A stretch of DNA of 32,788 nt from assembly GCA_946415375.1 (NCBI GenBank), contig CAMKSF010000017.1:1-32788 (forward strand), written 5' to 3'. This document shows, piece after piece, positions 17,241 to 24,292 of the stretch. Origin of the DNA: an uncultured Clostridia bacterium (lineage in GTDB: Bacteria > Bacillota > Clostridia > TANB77 > CAG-508). The position numbers were made by a program, and so were the translations under genes. The notes below the pieces were generated by a model. The model saw only the letters and a program-made list of their open reading frames with translations. It was not told the origin of the DNA and ran no database searches. Position 1 is the first letter of the stretch. Each line of letters opens with the position of its first letter.

Positions 17241-17792
17241 ATGAAAAAATTAAGCAAATTAGTATTAGTACTTTTTTCAGTAATAATTTTAATAATTGGA
17301 GTTGTAATTAATTTATTAATTATAGGATGGTTAGATTATAGTACTGCATTTAATGCAATTCAGAAAGTATTAACTACACAACCATATTTAAAAATAGTAT
17401 TAGGAATAACAGAAGTTTTTATGCTATTTGCTATCATTTGTATATTTGCAGATTCAGGAGATAAAGAAGAACAAAAAAGTGGAAGAGACGTTTTAATGCA
17501 AAATGACAATGGAAAGTTAATGATTTCAAGAGATACATTAGAAAATTTAGTAAATGCAGTTGTAAAAGAATTTCCAGGTGCAAAAGAGGCTCACACAAAA
17601 ATTGGGTTGGATGCACAAAATAACTTAGCTGTTTTTGTAGATTTAACAGTTACAAAAGATGTTATTATTAAAGACTTAACACTTAATATGCAAAATAGGA
17701 TTAAAGAGGCTATTAAAAAGACATCAGATTTAGACGTAAATGAAGTTAATGTTAGAATTAAAAACATAGTTGGTTCAGAATCGGAGGAATAA
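17241..17792 (+). CDS. amaP: AmaP-like alkaline-shock membrane anchor protein
   Basis: 183 residues. Two N-terminal membrane spans (about 8-30 and 50-70) are followed by a soluble domain related to Asp23: GKLMISRDTLENLVNAVVKEFPG, then LAVFVDLTVTKDV and DVNEVNVRIKNIV. This layout and position directly after an Asp23-family gene identify it as the anchor that recruits Asp23 to the membrane. AAAGGGA lies 10 nt before the ATG. It ends 5 bp before the DUF2273 gene. Confidence 0.88.
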   Translation: MKKLSKLVLVLFSVIILIIGVVINLLIIGWLDYSTAFNAIQKVLTTQPYLKIVLGITEVFMLFAIICIFADSGDKEEQKSGRDVLMQNDNGKLMISRDTLENLVNAVVKEFPGAKEAHTKIGLDAQNNLAVFVDLTVTKDVIIKDLTLNMQNRIKEAIKKTSDLDVNEVNVRIKNIVGSESEE

Positions 17793-17797
17793 TATAT

Positions 17798-18001
17798 ATG
17801 AATAGTTTAAAAGAATTTTGGAACAGTTACAAAGGTGCAATATTAGGAGTTTTAATTGCAGTTTTAATTATATTAACGAATCTATACAAACTAATTGTTG
17901 CTGTAATATTAATTTTTTTAGGAGCTTTTGTTGGAAACTATATTCAACAAAATAAACAAGAAGTAAAAGATAGATTAAAGAATTTTATAGATAGATTCTA
18001 A
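17798..18001 (+). CDS. DUF2273 family small membrane protein
   Basis: 67 residues: FWNSYKGAILGVLIAVLIIL, then a second hydrophobic span (LIVAVILIFLGAFVGNYI) and a basic tail ending KDRLKNFIDRF. This is the DUF2273 pattern regularly encoded between amaP and nusB. GGAGGA lies 9 nt upstream of the ATG, overlapping the end of amaP. Its biochemical role is unknown; association with the Asp23 complex is inferred from conserved neighbourhood. Confidence 0.88.
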   Translation: MNSLKEFWNSYKGAILGVLIAVLIILTNLYKLIVAVILIFLGAFVGNYIQQNKQEVKDRLKNFIDRF

Positions 18002-18017
18002 AATAAGGGGAAATAGA

Positions 18018-18431
18018 ATGAACAGAACCGAAATGAGAGAACTTGCATTTAAGTTGATTTATAGTTTGGAAATTCAAAATACAGATAATATTGAAGAACA
18101 AATAGAACTATATCTTCAGCAAAATGAAATAGAAAATCAAAAAGTTGTAGAATATGTAAAAGATATTATTTTAGGAATAAATAATAATAATGTAGAAATT
18201 GAAAGTATAATCAAAAATTGCTTGACAGAAAAATGGACAATAGAAAGAATTTCAAAAATAAATTTAAGTATTCTAAAATTGGCTATATATGAAATTAAAT
18301 ATAAAGATATTCCATATAAAGCAGAAATAAATGAAGCAGTTGAGCTTGCTAAAAAATATGGTGAAGATACATCAAGTAAGTTTATAAATGGTGCTTTAGC
18401 TACTGTTGTAAAACAATTGAAATTAGTTTAG
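18018..18431 (+). CDS. nusB: Transcription antitermination factor NusB
   Basis: 137 residues, all-helical. It opens NRTEMRELAFKLIYSLEI (the usual R-x-x-A-x-x-x-L-Y), has the central KWTIERISKINLSILKLAIYEI and ends with PYKAEINEAVELAKKYGEDTSSKFINGALATV, the family's most conserved stretch. NusB binds boxA RNA with NusE (S10) and supports rRNA antitermination. AGGGGAAATAG precedes the ATG. Location between the Asp23 module and xseA is common in Clostridia. Confidence 0.95.
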   Translation: MNRTEMRELAFKLIYSLEIQNTDNIEEQIELYLQQNEIENQKVVEYVKDIILGINNNNVEIESIIKNCLTEKWTIERISKINLSILKLAIYEIKYKDIPYKAEINEAVELAKKYGEDTSSKFINGALATVVKQLKLV

Positions 18432-18483
18432 TAATGTAGTGAAATTTATAAAAAATATAGTCAAATGAAAGGATATTGATAAC

Positions 18484-19677
18484 ATGAATTATGATGCTAT
18501 GGCAGTATCAGTTACAGATTTAAATTTGTATATTAAAGAAAAGATTGCAGGAGATGAAGCCTTAAATGCAGTAGTTGTAAAAGGAGAAATATCAAATTTT
18601 AAAAACCATTACACAGGCCATCTATATTTTACATTAAAAGATGATAAATCTTTAATAAAATGCATAATGTTTAAAACTTATGCAGAAAGATTAGGTTTTA
18701 TGCCAAAAGATGGAATGAAAGTAATGGTTTTTGGTAGTGTATCAGTATTTGAAAGAGATGGAATTTATCAAATATATGTAAAGGCAATGAAAAAAGATGG
18801 AAAAGGCGATTTATATGAGGCTTATGAAAAATTAAAAGCTGATTTAGAAAAAGAAGGATTGTTTGATGAAAGTCATAAAAAGAAAATACCATTAAAGCCA
18901 AATATTATTGGAGTTCTTACTTCTCAAACAGGATCTGTAATTAGAGATATAATTAATGTATCAACAAGGAGAAATCCTAATACATATATAAGACTACTTC
19001 CAGTACCAGTACAAGGTCCGGGCGCAGCAGAAGAAATTGCAAGAGGGATTAAGCTAATGAATGAAAAAAAATTAGCAGATGTTCTTATAATTGGAAGAGG
19101 TGGAGGTTCATTAGAAGACTTATGGCCTTTTAATGAAGAAATTGTTGCAAGAGCAATATACAATTCAACCATACCTGTTATTTCTGCAGTAGGACACGAA
19201 ACGGATTTTACTATTGCAGATTTTGTAGCAGACCTAAGAGCACCAACACCATCTGCAGCTGCAGAGCTTGCCAATCCAGATATTTATGAATTGAAAGAAA
19301 AAATAAATACATTTAACCAAAGAAGTAGACTTGCATTAAAAAAGAAAGTAGAAGTAATGAGACTAAGATTTGATAAAATAACAGCTTCTCAAGTTTTCAA
19401 AGACCCATATAAAAAAATAAATGAATATTCACAATTATTAGATAAATATATAAAGTCGTTAGAGACAAGTGTAAAAAATTCACATAATAAAGCAAAAATA
19501 GTATTTACAGAAAAGGTTGCAAGATTAGATACATTAAGCCCTTTGAAAACATTATCAAGAGGATATTCTATTACACAAAAAGATGGTAAAATAGTAAAAA
19601 CAAAGAATGATTTAAACAAAGATGACGAAATTGCAATAAGGTTTGCAGATGGAGAAAAAAATGCAAAAATAGTTTAA
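18484..19677 (+). CDS. xseA: Exodeoxyribonuclease VII large subunit
   Basis: 397 residues. An N-terminal OB fold (VSVTDLNLYIKEKI, VVKGEISNFKNHYTGHLYFTLKD) is followed by the catalytic domain: IGVLTSQTGSVIRDIINVSTRRNP, then LIIGRGGGSLEDLWPFNEE, and SAVGHETDFTIADFVAD followed by LRAPTPSAAAELA. A coiled-coil region and the end SRGYSITQKDGKIV are normal. It degrades single-stranded DNA with XseB. Unusually, one unrelated gene lies between this and xseB. Somewhat shorter than E. coli XseA, as usual in Firmicutes. Confidence 0.96.
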   Translation: MNYDAMAVSVTDLNLYIKEKIAGDEALNAVVVKGEISNFKNHYTGHLYFTLKDDKSLIKCIMFKTYAERLGFMPKDGMKVMVFGSVSVFERDGIYQIYVKAMKKDGKGDLYEAYEKLKADLEKEGLFDESHKKKIPLKPNIIGVLTSQTGSVIRDIINVSTRRNPNTYIRLLPVPVQGPGAAEEIARGIKLMNEKKLADVLIIGRGGGSLEDLWPFNEEIVARAIYNSTIPVISAVGHETDFTIADFVADLRAPTPSAAAELANPDIYELKEKINTFNQRSRLALKKKVEVMRLRFDKITASQVFKDPYKKINEYSQLLDKYIKSLETSVKNSHNKAKIVFTEKVARLDTLSPLKTLSRGYSITQKDGKIVKTKNDLNKDDEIAIRFADGEKNAKIV

Positions 19678-19713
19678 TTAAAATAGTATTAAGAAAGAAA
19701 AGAGATGATTATT

Positions 19714-20265
19714 ATGGTCAATAAGATAAAAGCAATTGTTGTAATTATTTTTATAGTAATTGTAGGAGTTATAATAGGGATTACAACTGATAAGATGAAT
19801 AGAAATAAAAATCAATCGCAAAACGATTTAACAGAAATAATTGAAAATGATGTGAAGAAAAATAGTATTGAAACAAATATTGTTGAAGAAAACGAAATAG
19901 AAGATGAAAATGTTGTCGAAGAAAATGTGACGGAAGAAAATTTAGTAGAAGAAAATAATACTTCTAAAAATGAAACTGAAGAAAACACATTAAAAGATAA
20001 TACAACAAAAGAAAACACTAAAAAAGAAGAAAAAACTAATAAAACACAAGAAAATACATCAAGTAAGGTAACTGAAAAAGATCCAGAAAAACGTGCAATA
20101 TCACTTGCAAAAGAAAAATGGGGAAATACAAATAGTGATGTATATTTTGATGTTGAAGATGAATCAAAAGGTGTCTATACTATTGTTGTAAGAGACAATA
20201 ATACTACTGTAGAAATGGTTACATATAAGGTGGATATTAACAAAAACACAGTTACAGAACAATAA
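19714..20265 (+). CDS. Membrane-anchored protein with acidic Asn/Glu/Thr-rich stalk, function unknown
   Basis: About 183 residues. One N-terminal span (IKAIVVIIFIVIVGVIIGI) is followed by ~100 residues of low-complexity stalk built on imperfect repeats such as VEENVTEEN and LVEENNTSKN, then a compact C-terminal domain of about 60 residues (AISLAKEKWG, DVYFDVEDESKGVYTIVVRD, VTYKVDINKNTVTEQ). The end has the look of a small beta-rich extracellular domain, PepSY-like at best. I choose this ATG because GAGATGAT upstream is a reasonable ribosome site; another ATG nine bases earlier is possible. It splits xseA from xseB and is presumably co-transcribed. I do not recognise the family. Confidence 0.7.
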   Translation: MVNKIKAIVVIIFIVIVGVIIGITTDKMNRNKNQSQNDLTEIIENDVKKNSIETNIVEENEIEDENVVEENVTEENLVEENNTSKNETEENTLKDNTTKENTKKEEKTNKTQENTSSKVTEKDPEKRAISLAKEKWGNTNSDVYFDVEDESKGVYTIVVRDNNTTVEMVTYKVDINKNTVTEQ

Positions 20266-20292
20266 TTAAATAGTGATTTAGAAAGGAAAAAT

Positions 20293-20514
20293 ATGAAAAC
20301 AAATAATTTTGAAGAAAAAATTGAATCATTAGAAAAAGTTGTTAACGACCTTGAAAAAGGAGATATGAGTTTAGATGAATCGTTAATTAAGTTTGAAGAA
20401 GGAATGAAATTATCAAAAGAATGTAATAAAATGTTAGAAGATGCAGAAAAAAAGATAGCAATTCTACTTGAAAAAGATGGAGAACTTGAAGAAAAAGACT
20501 TTGATAATGAATAA
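20293..20514 (+). CDS. xseB: Exodeoxyribonuclease VII small subunit
   Basis: 73 residues. NFEEKIESLEKVVNDLEKG, then MSLDESLIKFEEGMKLSKEC and LEDAEKKIAILLEKDG, cover the whole XseB helical hairpin family signature. It forms the exonuclease VII complex with XseA from the same operon. GAAAGGAA lies before the ATG. Confidence 0.95.
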   Translation: MKTNNFEEKIESLEKVVNDLEKGDMSLDESLIKFEEGMKLSKECNKMLEDAEKKIAILLEKDGELEEKDFDNE

Positions 20515-20574
20515 AATGACTTAATAAAAATAGAAATATATGAGGAAGCAAATGAAATAATAAGGGGAAAAAAG

Positions 20575-21018
20575 ATGAATGATTTTTTTGTACAAATACC
20601 AAAAAATAAATTTTTAATAATACCGGTACTAACATGGTTTTGTATACAAGTTTTTAAAGTTATATGGGATTTAATTACAACAAAAAAATTTAATTTTAAA
20701 AGAATACTAGGCGCAGGAGGAATGCCAAGTTCACATACAGCAATTGTTGTATCATTATCTGTAATGATAGGAAAAGAATTTGGATTTGACTCACCAATTT
20801 TTGCACTTAGTACAATTTTCGCATTTATTGTAATGTACGATGCAGCAGGAGTAAGAAGGGCTGCTGGAAAACAAGCTAGGCTACTAAATAAAATTGTAGA
20901 GACACCGGGACTTTCTGATATAGAAGTACAGGAAAGGTTAGTAGAAGTTCTTGGACATACACCTTTCCAAGTAATTGTTGGTGCTATGATAGGGATTATT
21001 GCTGGAGCAATTTTTTAA
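20575..21018 (+). CDS. Divergent PAP2 / DUF212 membrane protein (YuiD-like)
   Basis: 147 residues with four or so membrane spans. GAGGMPSSHTAIVVSLSVMIG holds the P-S-S-H-T motif shared with acid phosphatase (PAP2) proteins, and IVMYDAAGVRRAAGKQARLLN and LGHTPFQVIVGAMIGI complete the DUF212 signature. Enzymatic activity of this family is not established; a phosphatase-like role on lipid phosphates is conceivable from the motif. AAGGGGAAAA precedes the ATG. A palindromic repeat begins right at the stop codon. Confidence 0.88.
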   Translation: MNDFFVQIPKNKFLIIPVLTWFCIQVFKVIWDLITTKKFNFKRILGAGGMPSSHTAIVVSLSVMIGKEFGFDSPIFALSTIFAFIVMYDAAGVRRAAGKQARLLNKIVETPGLSDIEVQERLVEVLGHTPFQVIVGAMIGIIAGAIF

Positions 21019-21050
21019 TTTGTAAAAGGGGACAGTTCTCTTTTACAAAT
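21018..21050 (+). terminator. Palindromic repeat copy 2
   Basis: A 16-bp inverted repeat around one central A: ATTTGTAAAAGGGGAC and GTTCTCTTTTACAAAT; the two non-Watson-Crick positions are G-U in RNA. It starts on the last base of the DUF212 stop codon and is followed by a T-rich but broken run, so it may terminate weakly. Same family as copies at 16607 and 23134. Confidence 0.75.
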
Positions 21051-21073
21051 TATTTATTTTAAGGATGGTAAAA

Positions 21074-22325
21074 ATGAAAGAAGTTATTATAGTTGGAGGA
21101 GGCCCAGCAGGGATGATGGCTGCAATTTCAGCAGCTGAAAATGGAAATGAAGCAATTATTATAGAAAAAAATAAAACATTAGGAAAAAAGCTACTGATAA
21201 CAGGTAAGGGAAGATGCAATATAACATCATCATTAGATATAGATGATTTCATAAAGAATATACCTGGTAATCGGTAGATTTTTGTATAGTAGTTTCAAAA
21301 ATTTTGATAATCAAGATATAATTTATTTTCTAAAAAAGCGAGGTCTAGATGTTAAAGAAGAAAGAGGAAATAGAATATTTCCTGTAACAGATAAATCTAT
21401 AGATGTGTTAAAATGTTTTGAAAAAAGCCTAAAAGAATTAAAAGTAAAGGTGTTATTTGAAGAAAAAGCAAAAGAAATAATAGTAGAAGATAGACAGGTA
21501 AAAGGAGTAAAAACAGACAAGCAAGAAATTATTGCAGAAAAAGTAATAATAGCAACAGGAGGAAAAAGCTATCCACTTACTGGCTCGACAGGAGACGGAT
21601 ACGAATTTGCCAAAAAACTAGGACATGAAATTACAGAAATAAAGCCTTCATTAGTTCCTTTGACCTGTTTTGAAAAAGCTTTATGTCAAGAAATGCAGGG
21701 ATTAAGTTTGAGAAATGTAGGAATATTTATTGAAGATTTAGAAAAAAATAAAAAGATATATGAAGATTTTGGAGAAATGATATTCGCTCATTTTGGAGTA
21801 TCTGGTCCTATTATTTTAAGTGCATCAGCTCATTTAGTAAGATATAAAAATATAGAGGAGTTATTACAAAATAAAAAAATAATACTACATATAGATTTAA
21901 AGCCTGCATTAAGCAAAGAAAAACTAGATGAAAGGATTTTAAGAGATTTTGCAGAAACAAAAAATAAGCAATTTAAAAATAGCTTAGACAAATTACTACC
22001 ACAGAAAATGATAAATCCAATTATTGAATTGTCTAGAATAAAGCCTGAAAAGCAGGTGAATGAGATAACTAGATTAGAAAGAGAAAATTTAGTTAATTTA
22101 ATTAAAGATTTTAAAATCTCTATAAAAGGATTTAGAACTATTGAAGAAGCGATAATTACAAGTGGTGGAATAAGTACAAAAGAGATTAATCCTTCGACTA
22201 TGGAGTCTAAAAAAATTAAAGGATTATATTTTGCTGGAGAGGTAATAGATGTAGATGCATACACAGGCGGATTTAACTTACAAATAGCATATTCTACAGG
22301 ATTTACTGCAGGAAAATTAAAATAA
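21074..22325 (+). pseudogene. HI0933/YhiN family FAD-dependent oxidoreductase, frameshifted
   Basis: Two adjacent reading frames together give one intact ~415-residue flavoprotein. The first part has EVIIVGGGPAGMMAAISAA (FAD dinucleotide fold) and KKLLITGKGRCNITS, the family hallmark, then stops at 21275-21277 just after NIPGN. The second part, from 21282, continues YSSFKNFDNQDIIYFLKKRG and includes IATGGKSYPLTGSTGDGYEFA and LYFAGEVIDVDAYTGGFNLQIAYSTG. Removing the C at 21272 restores NIPGN-GRFLYSSF, the sequence expected at this point. The lesion is thus a single extra base. It could be a real inactivating mutation or a sequencing/assembly error; the rest of the gene shows no other damage, which favours recent loss or error. 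AAGGA lies 8 nt before the ATG at 21074. Confidence 0.85.
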
Positions 22326-22349
22326 AAAAAATAGACAAAGTGAATATTG

Positions 22350-22378
22350 TTGACATATGATTTACTAGATGATATAGT
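22350..22378 (+). promoter_or_regulatory. Promoter for hemolysin III family gene
   Basis: TTGACA (22350-22355), a 17-nt spacer and TATAGT (22373-22378). The leader contains an A/T-only hairpin of about 15 bp (arms near 22397-22411 and 22420-22434) before the ribosome site GGAGATGAT. Confidence 0.75.
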
Positions 22379-22456
22379 ATTAAAAACTAGATAGTATTTT
22401 TCTTTCTTTTTTCTTTTTTAAAGAGAAAGAAAAAATAAATGATGGAGATGATATTT

Positions 22457-23131
22457 ATGAAGAGAATAAAGCTAGAAGATAGAGTTTTACCTACATATAC
22501 AAAAGGTGAAGAAATATTCAATATGACATCACATATAGTTGGAGCGGGATTTGCAGTAATAGCTCTTATACTTTGTGTTACTTTTTCAATAATTAGAAAA
22601 AACACATATGGGTTAATAAGCAGCATTATTTATGGAACAACCATGATTTTACTGTATACAATGTCTAGTATATATCATGGACTAAGTCCTAAACTAAAAG
22701 CTAAAAAAGTATTGCAGATATTAGATCATTGCTCAATTTTTTTACTTATAGCAGGAACATATACACCATTTGCATTATGCACTTTAAGAGCATATAGTCC
22801 ACAAATTGGGTGGTCAATCTTTGCAATTAATTGGATAATGGCTGCAATAGGGATTACTTTAAATGCGATAGATTTGAAAAGGTATAAAGTTTTTTCTATG
22901 ATTTGTTATTTAGTAATGGGATGGTGCATTATTGTAAAAATCAATATTTTACCTTCTTTACTTGGAATGAAAGGATTTATTTTATTAGCTTTAGGAGGGG
23001 TTATATATACTATAGGTGCAGTTCTTTATGGAGTTGGAGTAAAAGTAAAATATATGCACTCGGTATTTCATCTATGTATTTGTGCTGCAAGCATATTGCA
23101 ATTCTTATGTATAATACTATATGTACTTTAA
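22457..23131 (+). CDS. Hemolysin III family membrane protein (TrhA/YqfA-like)
   Basis: 224 residues and seven predicted spans. Family motifs are GEEIFNMTSHIVGAGFA, SSIYHGLSP, LDHCSIFLLIAGTYTPF and a late H-S-V-F-H; the histidines and aspartate form the PAQR-type metal site. Bacterial relatives have been tied to membrane-fluidity homeostasis; the hemolysin name is historical and not evidence of toxicity. The ATG chosen is 9 nt after GGAG; upstream ATGs at 22439 and 22442 lie too close to or before this site. It has its own promoter and its stop is followed by repeat copy 3. Confidence 0.9.
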   Translation: MKRIKLEDRVLPTYTKGEEIFNMTSHIVGAGFAVIALILCVTFSIIRKNTYGLISSIIYGTTMILLYTMSSIYHGLSPKLKAKKVLQILDHCSIFLLIAGTYTPFALCTLRAYSPQIGWSIFAINWIMAAIGITLNAIDLKRYKVFSMICYLVMGWCIIVKINILPSLLGMKGFILLALGGVIYTIGAVLYGVGVKVKYMHSVFHLCICAASILQFLCIILYVL

Positions 23132-23133
23132 AG

Positions 23134-23162
23134 TTGTAAAAGAGAACCGTCACCTTTTACAA
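23134..23162 (-). repeat. Palindromic repeat copy 3 (inverted orientation)
   Basis: Arms TTGTAAAAGAGAAC and GTCACCTTTTACAA around a central C. Read on the minus strand it matches copies 1 and 2 (GGTGAC, then GTTCTC), and only in that direction do most central mismatches become G-U pairs. No T-run follows on the + strand, and it ends 16 bp before the next start codon, so it is a poor terminator for the gene it follows. Confidence 0.75.
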
Positions 23163-23178
23163 AAAAGGAAAGGAAAAA

Positions 23179-24069
23179 ATGATAGAGCAATTAAATAAAT
23201 GTGAAATATGTCCGCATAAATGTGGAATTAATAGAAATAATAATCAAATAGGAAGATGCAAGTCAAAAGATACAGTAAAGATTGCATTATATAGCACTCA
23301 TGATTTTGAAGAACCTTGCATCAGTGGAAAGAAAGGCTCAGGAACAGTCTTTTTTTCTAATTGTAATATGAATTGTATTTTTTGCCAAAATTATGAAATA
23401 AGTCAACTTGGAAAAGGAAAAGAAATAAAAATAGAAGAACTTGCAGAAATCTTTTTGAAACAACAAGAAAAAGGTGTGGAGAATATAAATTTAGTTACGC
23501 CTACAAGCTATGCATATCAAATAAGAGAAGCAATAAAGATTGCAAGAGAAAAAGGACTTAGATTACCAATTGTATATAATACAAATGGATACGAAAATGT
23601 AGAAACACTGAAGGATTTAGCTGGATTCATTGATATATATTTGCCGGATTTAAAATATGCAGACAATGAATTATGCAAAAAATATTCAAAAGTTGAAAAC
23701 TATTTTGAAATAGCAACTGAAGCAATAAAAGAAATGACAAGACAAGTAGGAACACCAAAATTTGAACGAAATGGAATTATACGAAAAGGAGTAATAGTTA
23801 GACATTTAGTTTTGCCAGGATATATAGAGAACAGTAAAAAAGTACTTTTATGGATTAAGAAAGATTTACCAAATGAAGTTTATGTAAGCATTATGGCTCA
23901 ATACTTTCCTACATATAAAGCAAAAGAAGATGAAATAATAAATAGGAAATTAACAAAGGGAGAATGGCAAGAAATAGAAGACTATGTACAAGAAATAGGA
24001 ATAGAAAATGGATTTATACAAGAATTAGGAGAACATGAAGAAGAATATGTGCCGAAGTGGGATTTTTAA
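23179..24069 (+). CDS. Radical SAM protein, PflX/PflA-like (COG1313)
   Basis: 296 residues. The radical SAM cluster is CNMNCIFC (C62, C66, C69; CxxxCxxC), followed by QNYEIS. An N-terminal cysteine set CEICPHKCGINR...GRC (C8, C11, C15, C27) is typical of the PflX-like group. Further blocks are NLVTPTSYAYQIREAI, PIVYNTNGYENVETL, IDIYLPDLKYAD, VIVRHLVLPGYIENS and YVSIMAQYFPTYKA. Members resemble pyruvate formate-lyase activases but their targets are mostly unknown; no glycyl radical enzyme is in the window. GGAAAGGAAA precedes the ATG. Confidence 0.88.
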   Translation: MIEQLNKCEICPHKCGINRNNNQIGRCKSKDTVKIALYSTHDFEEPCISGKKGSGTVFFSNCNMNCIFCQNYEISQLGKGKEIKIEELAEIFLKQQEKGVENINLVTPTSYAYQIREAIKIAREKGLRLPIVYNTNGYENVETLKDLAGFIDIYLPDLKYADNELCKKYSKVENYFEIATEAIKEMTRQVGTPKFERNGIIRKGVIVRHLVLPGYIENSKKVLLWIKKDLPNEVYVSIMAQYFPTYKAKEDEIINRKLTKGEWQEIEDYVQEIGIENGFIQELGEHEEEYVPKWDF

Positions 24070-24087
24070 AATTTTATGCATAACCTC

Positions 24088-24116
24088 TTGACAATTATGG
24101 AATAACAATGTATAAT
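24088..24116 (+). promoter_or_regulatory. Consensus promoter of tRNA-Met
   Basis: TTGACA (24088-24093), 17-nt spacer, TATAAT (24111-24116): a perfect sigma-A consensus at ideal spacing, with the tRNA 5' end 16 nt after the -10. Confidence 0.92.
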
Positions 24117-24131
24117 TATTAGTATTGAAAT

Positions 24132-24208
24132 GGCGATGTAGCTCAGCTGGCTAGAGCATCCGGTTCATACCCGGCAGGTCGTAGGTTCAAGTCCCACCAT
24201 CGCTACCA
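24132..24208 (+). tRNA. tRNA-Met(CAU), elongator type
   Basis: 77 nt including encoded CCA. The acceptor stem GGCGATG/CATCGCT has the G1-U72 pair seen in elongator tRNA-Met and lacks the C1/A72 mismatch of initiator tRNA. The anticodon loop TTCATAC (anticodon 24166-24168) is the elongator Met form, not the lysidine-type tRNA-Ile loop CTCATAA. D arm GCTC/GAGC and T loop TTCAAGT are normal. Two stem positions do not pair: T24159 with C24175 at the base of the anticodon stem and A24183 with C24195 in the T stem. Confidence 0.93.
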
Positions 24209-24214
24209 ATATAT

Positions 24215-24269
24215 AAAAAGAACAAGTCATATAAGTATTGAGACATCAATATTATATGGCTTTCTTTTT
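24215..24269 (+). terminator. Terminator after tRNA-Met
   Basis: Long imperfect hairpin: AAAAAGAA..AG(T/C)CATATAA.TATTG against its complement, loop AGACAT (24241-24246), ending TTTCTTTTT. About 23 pairs with two small bulges. The A-tract at its left side would also give a T-tract on the other strand, so it could be bidirectional. Confidence 0.85.
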
Positions 24270-24292
24270 AAACTATAAATAAGGAGGAAAAA

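Noticed and set aside
21065..22325. Two separate flavoprotein genes
   Set aside because: Neither half is complete and removing one base joins them into a family-standard protein, so one frameshifted gene is the better reading.
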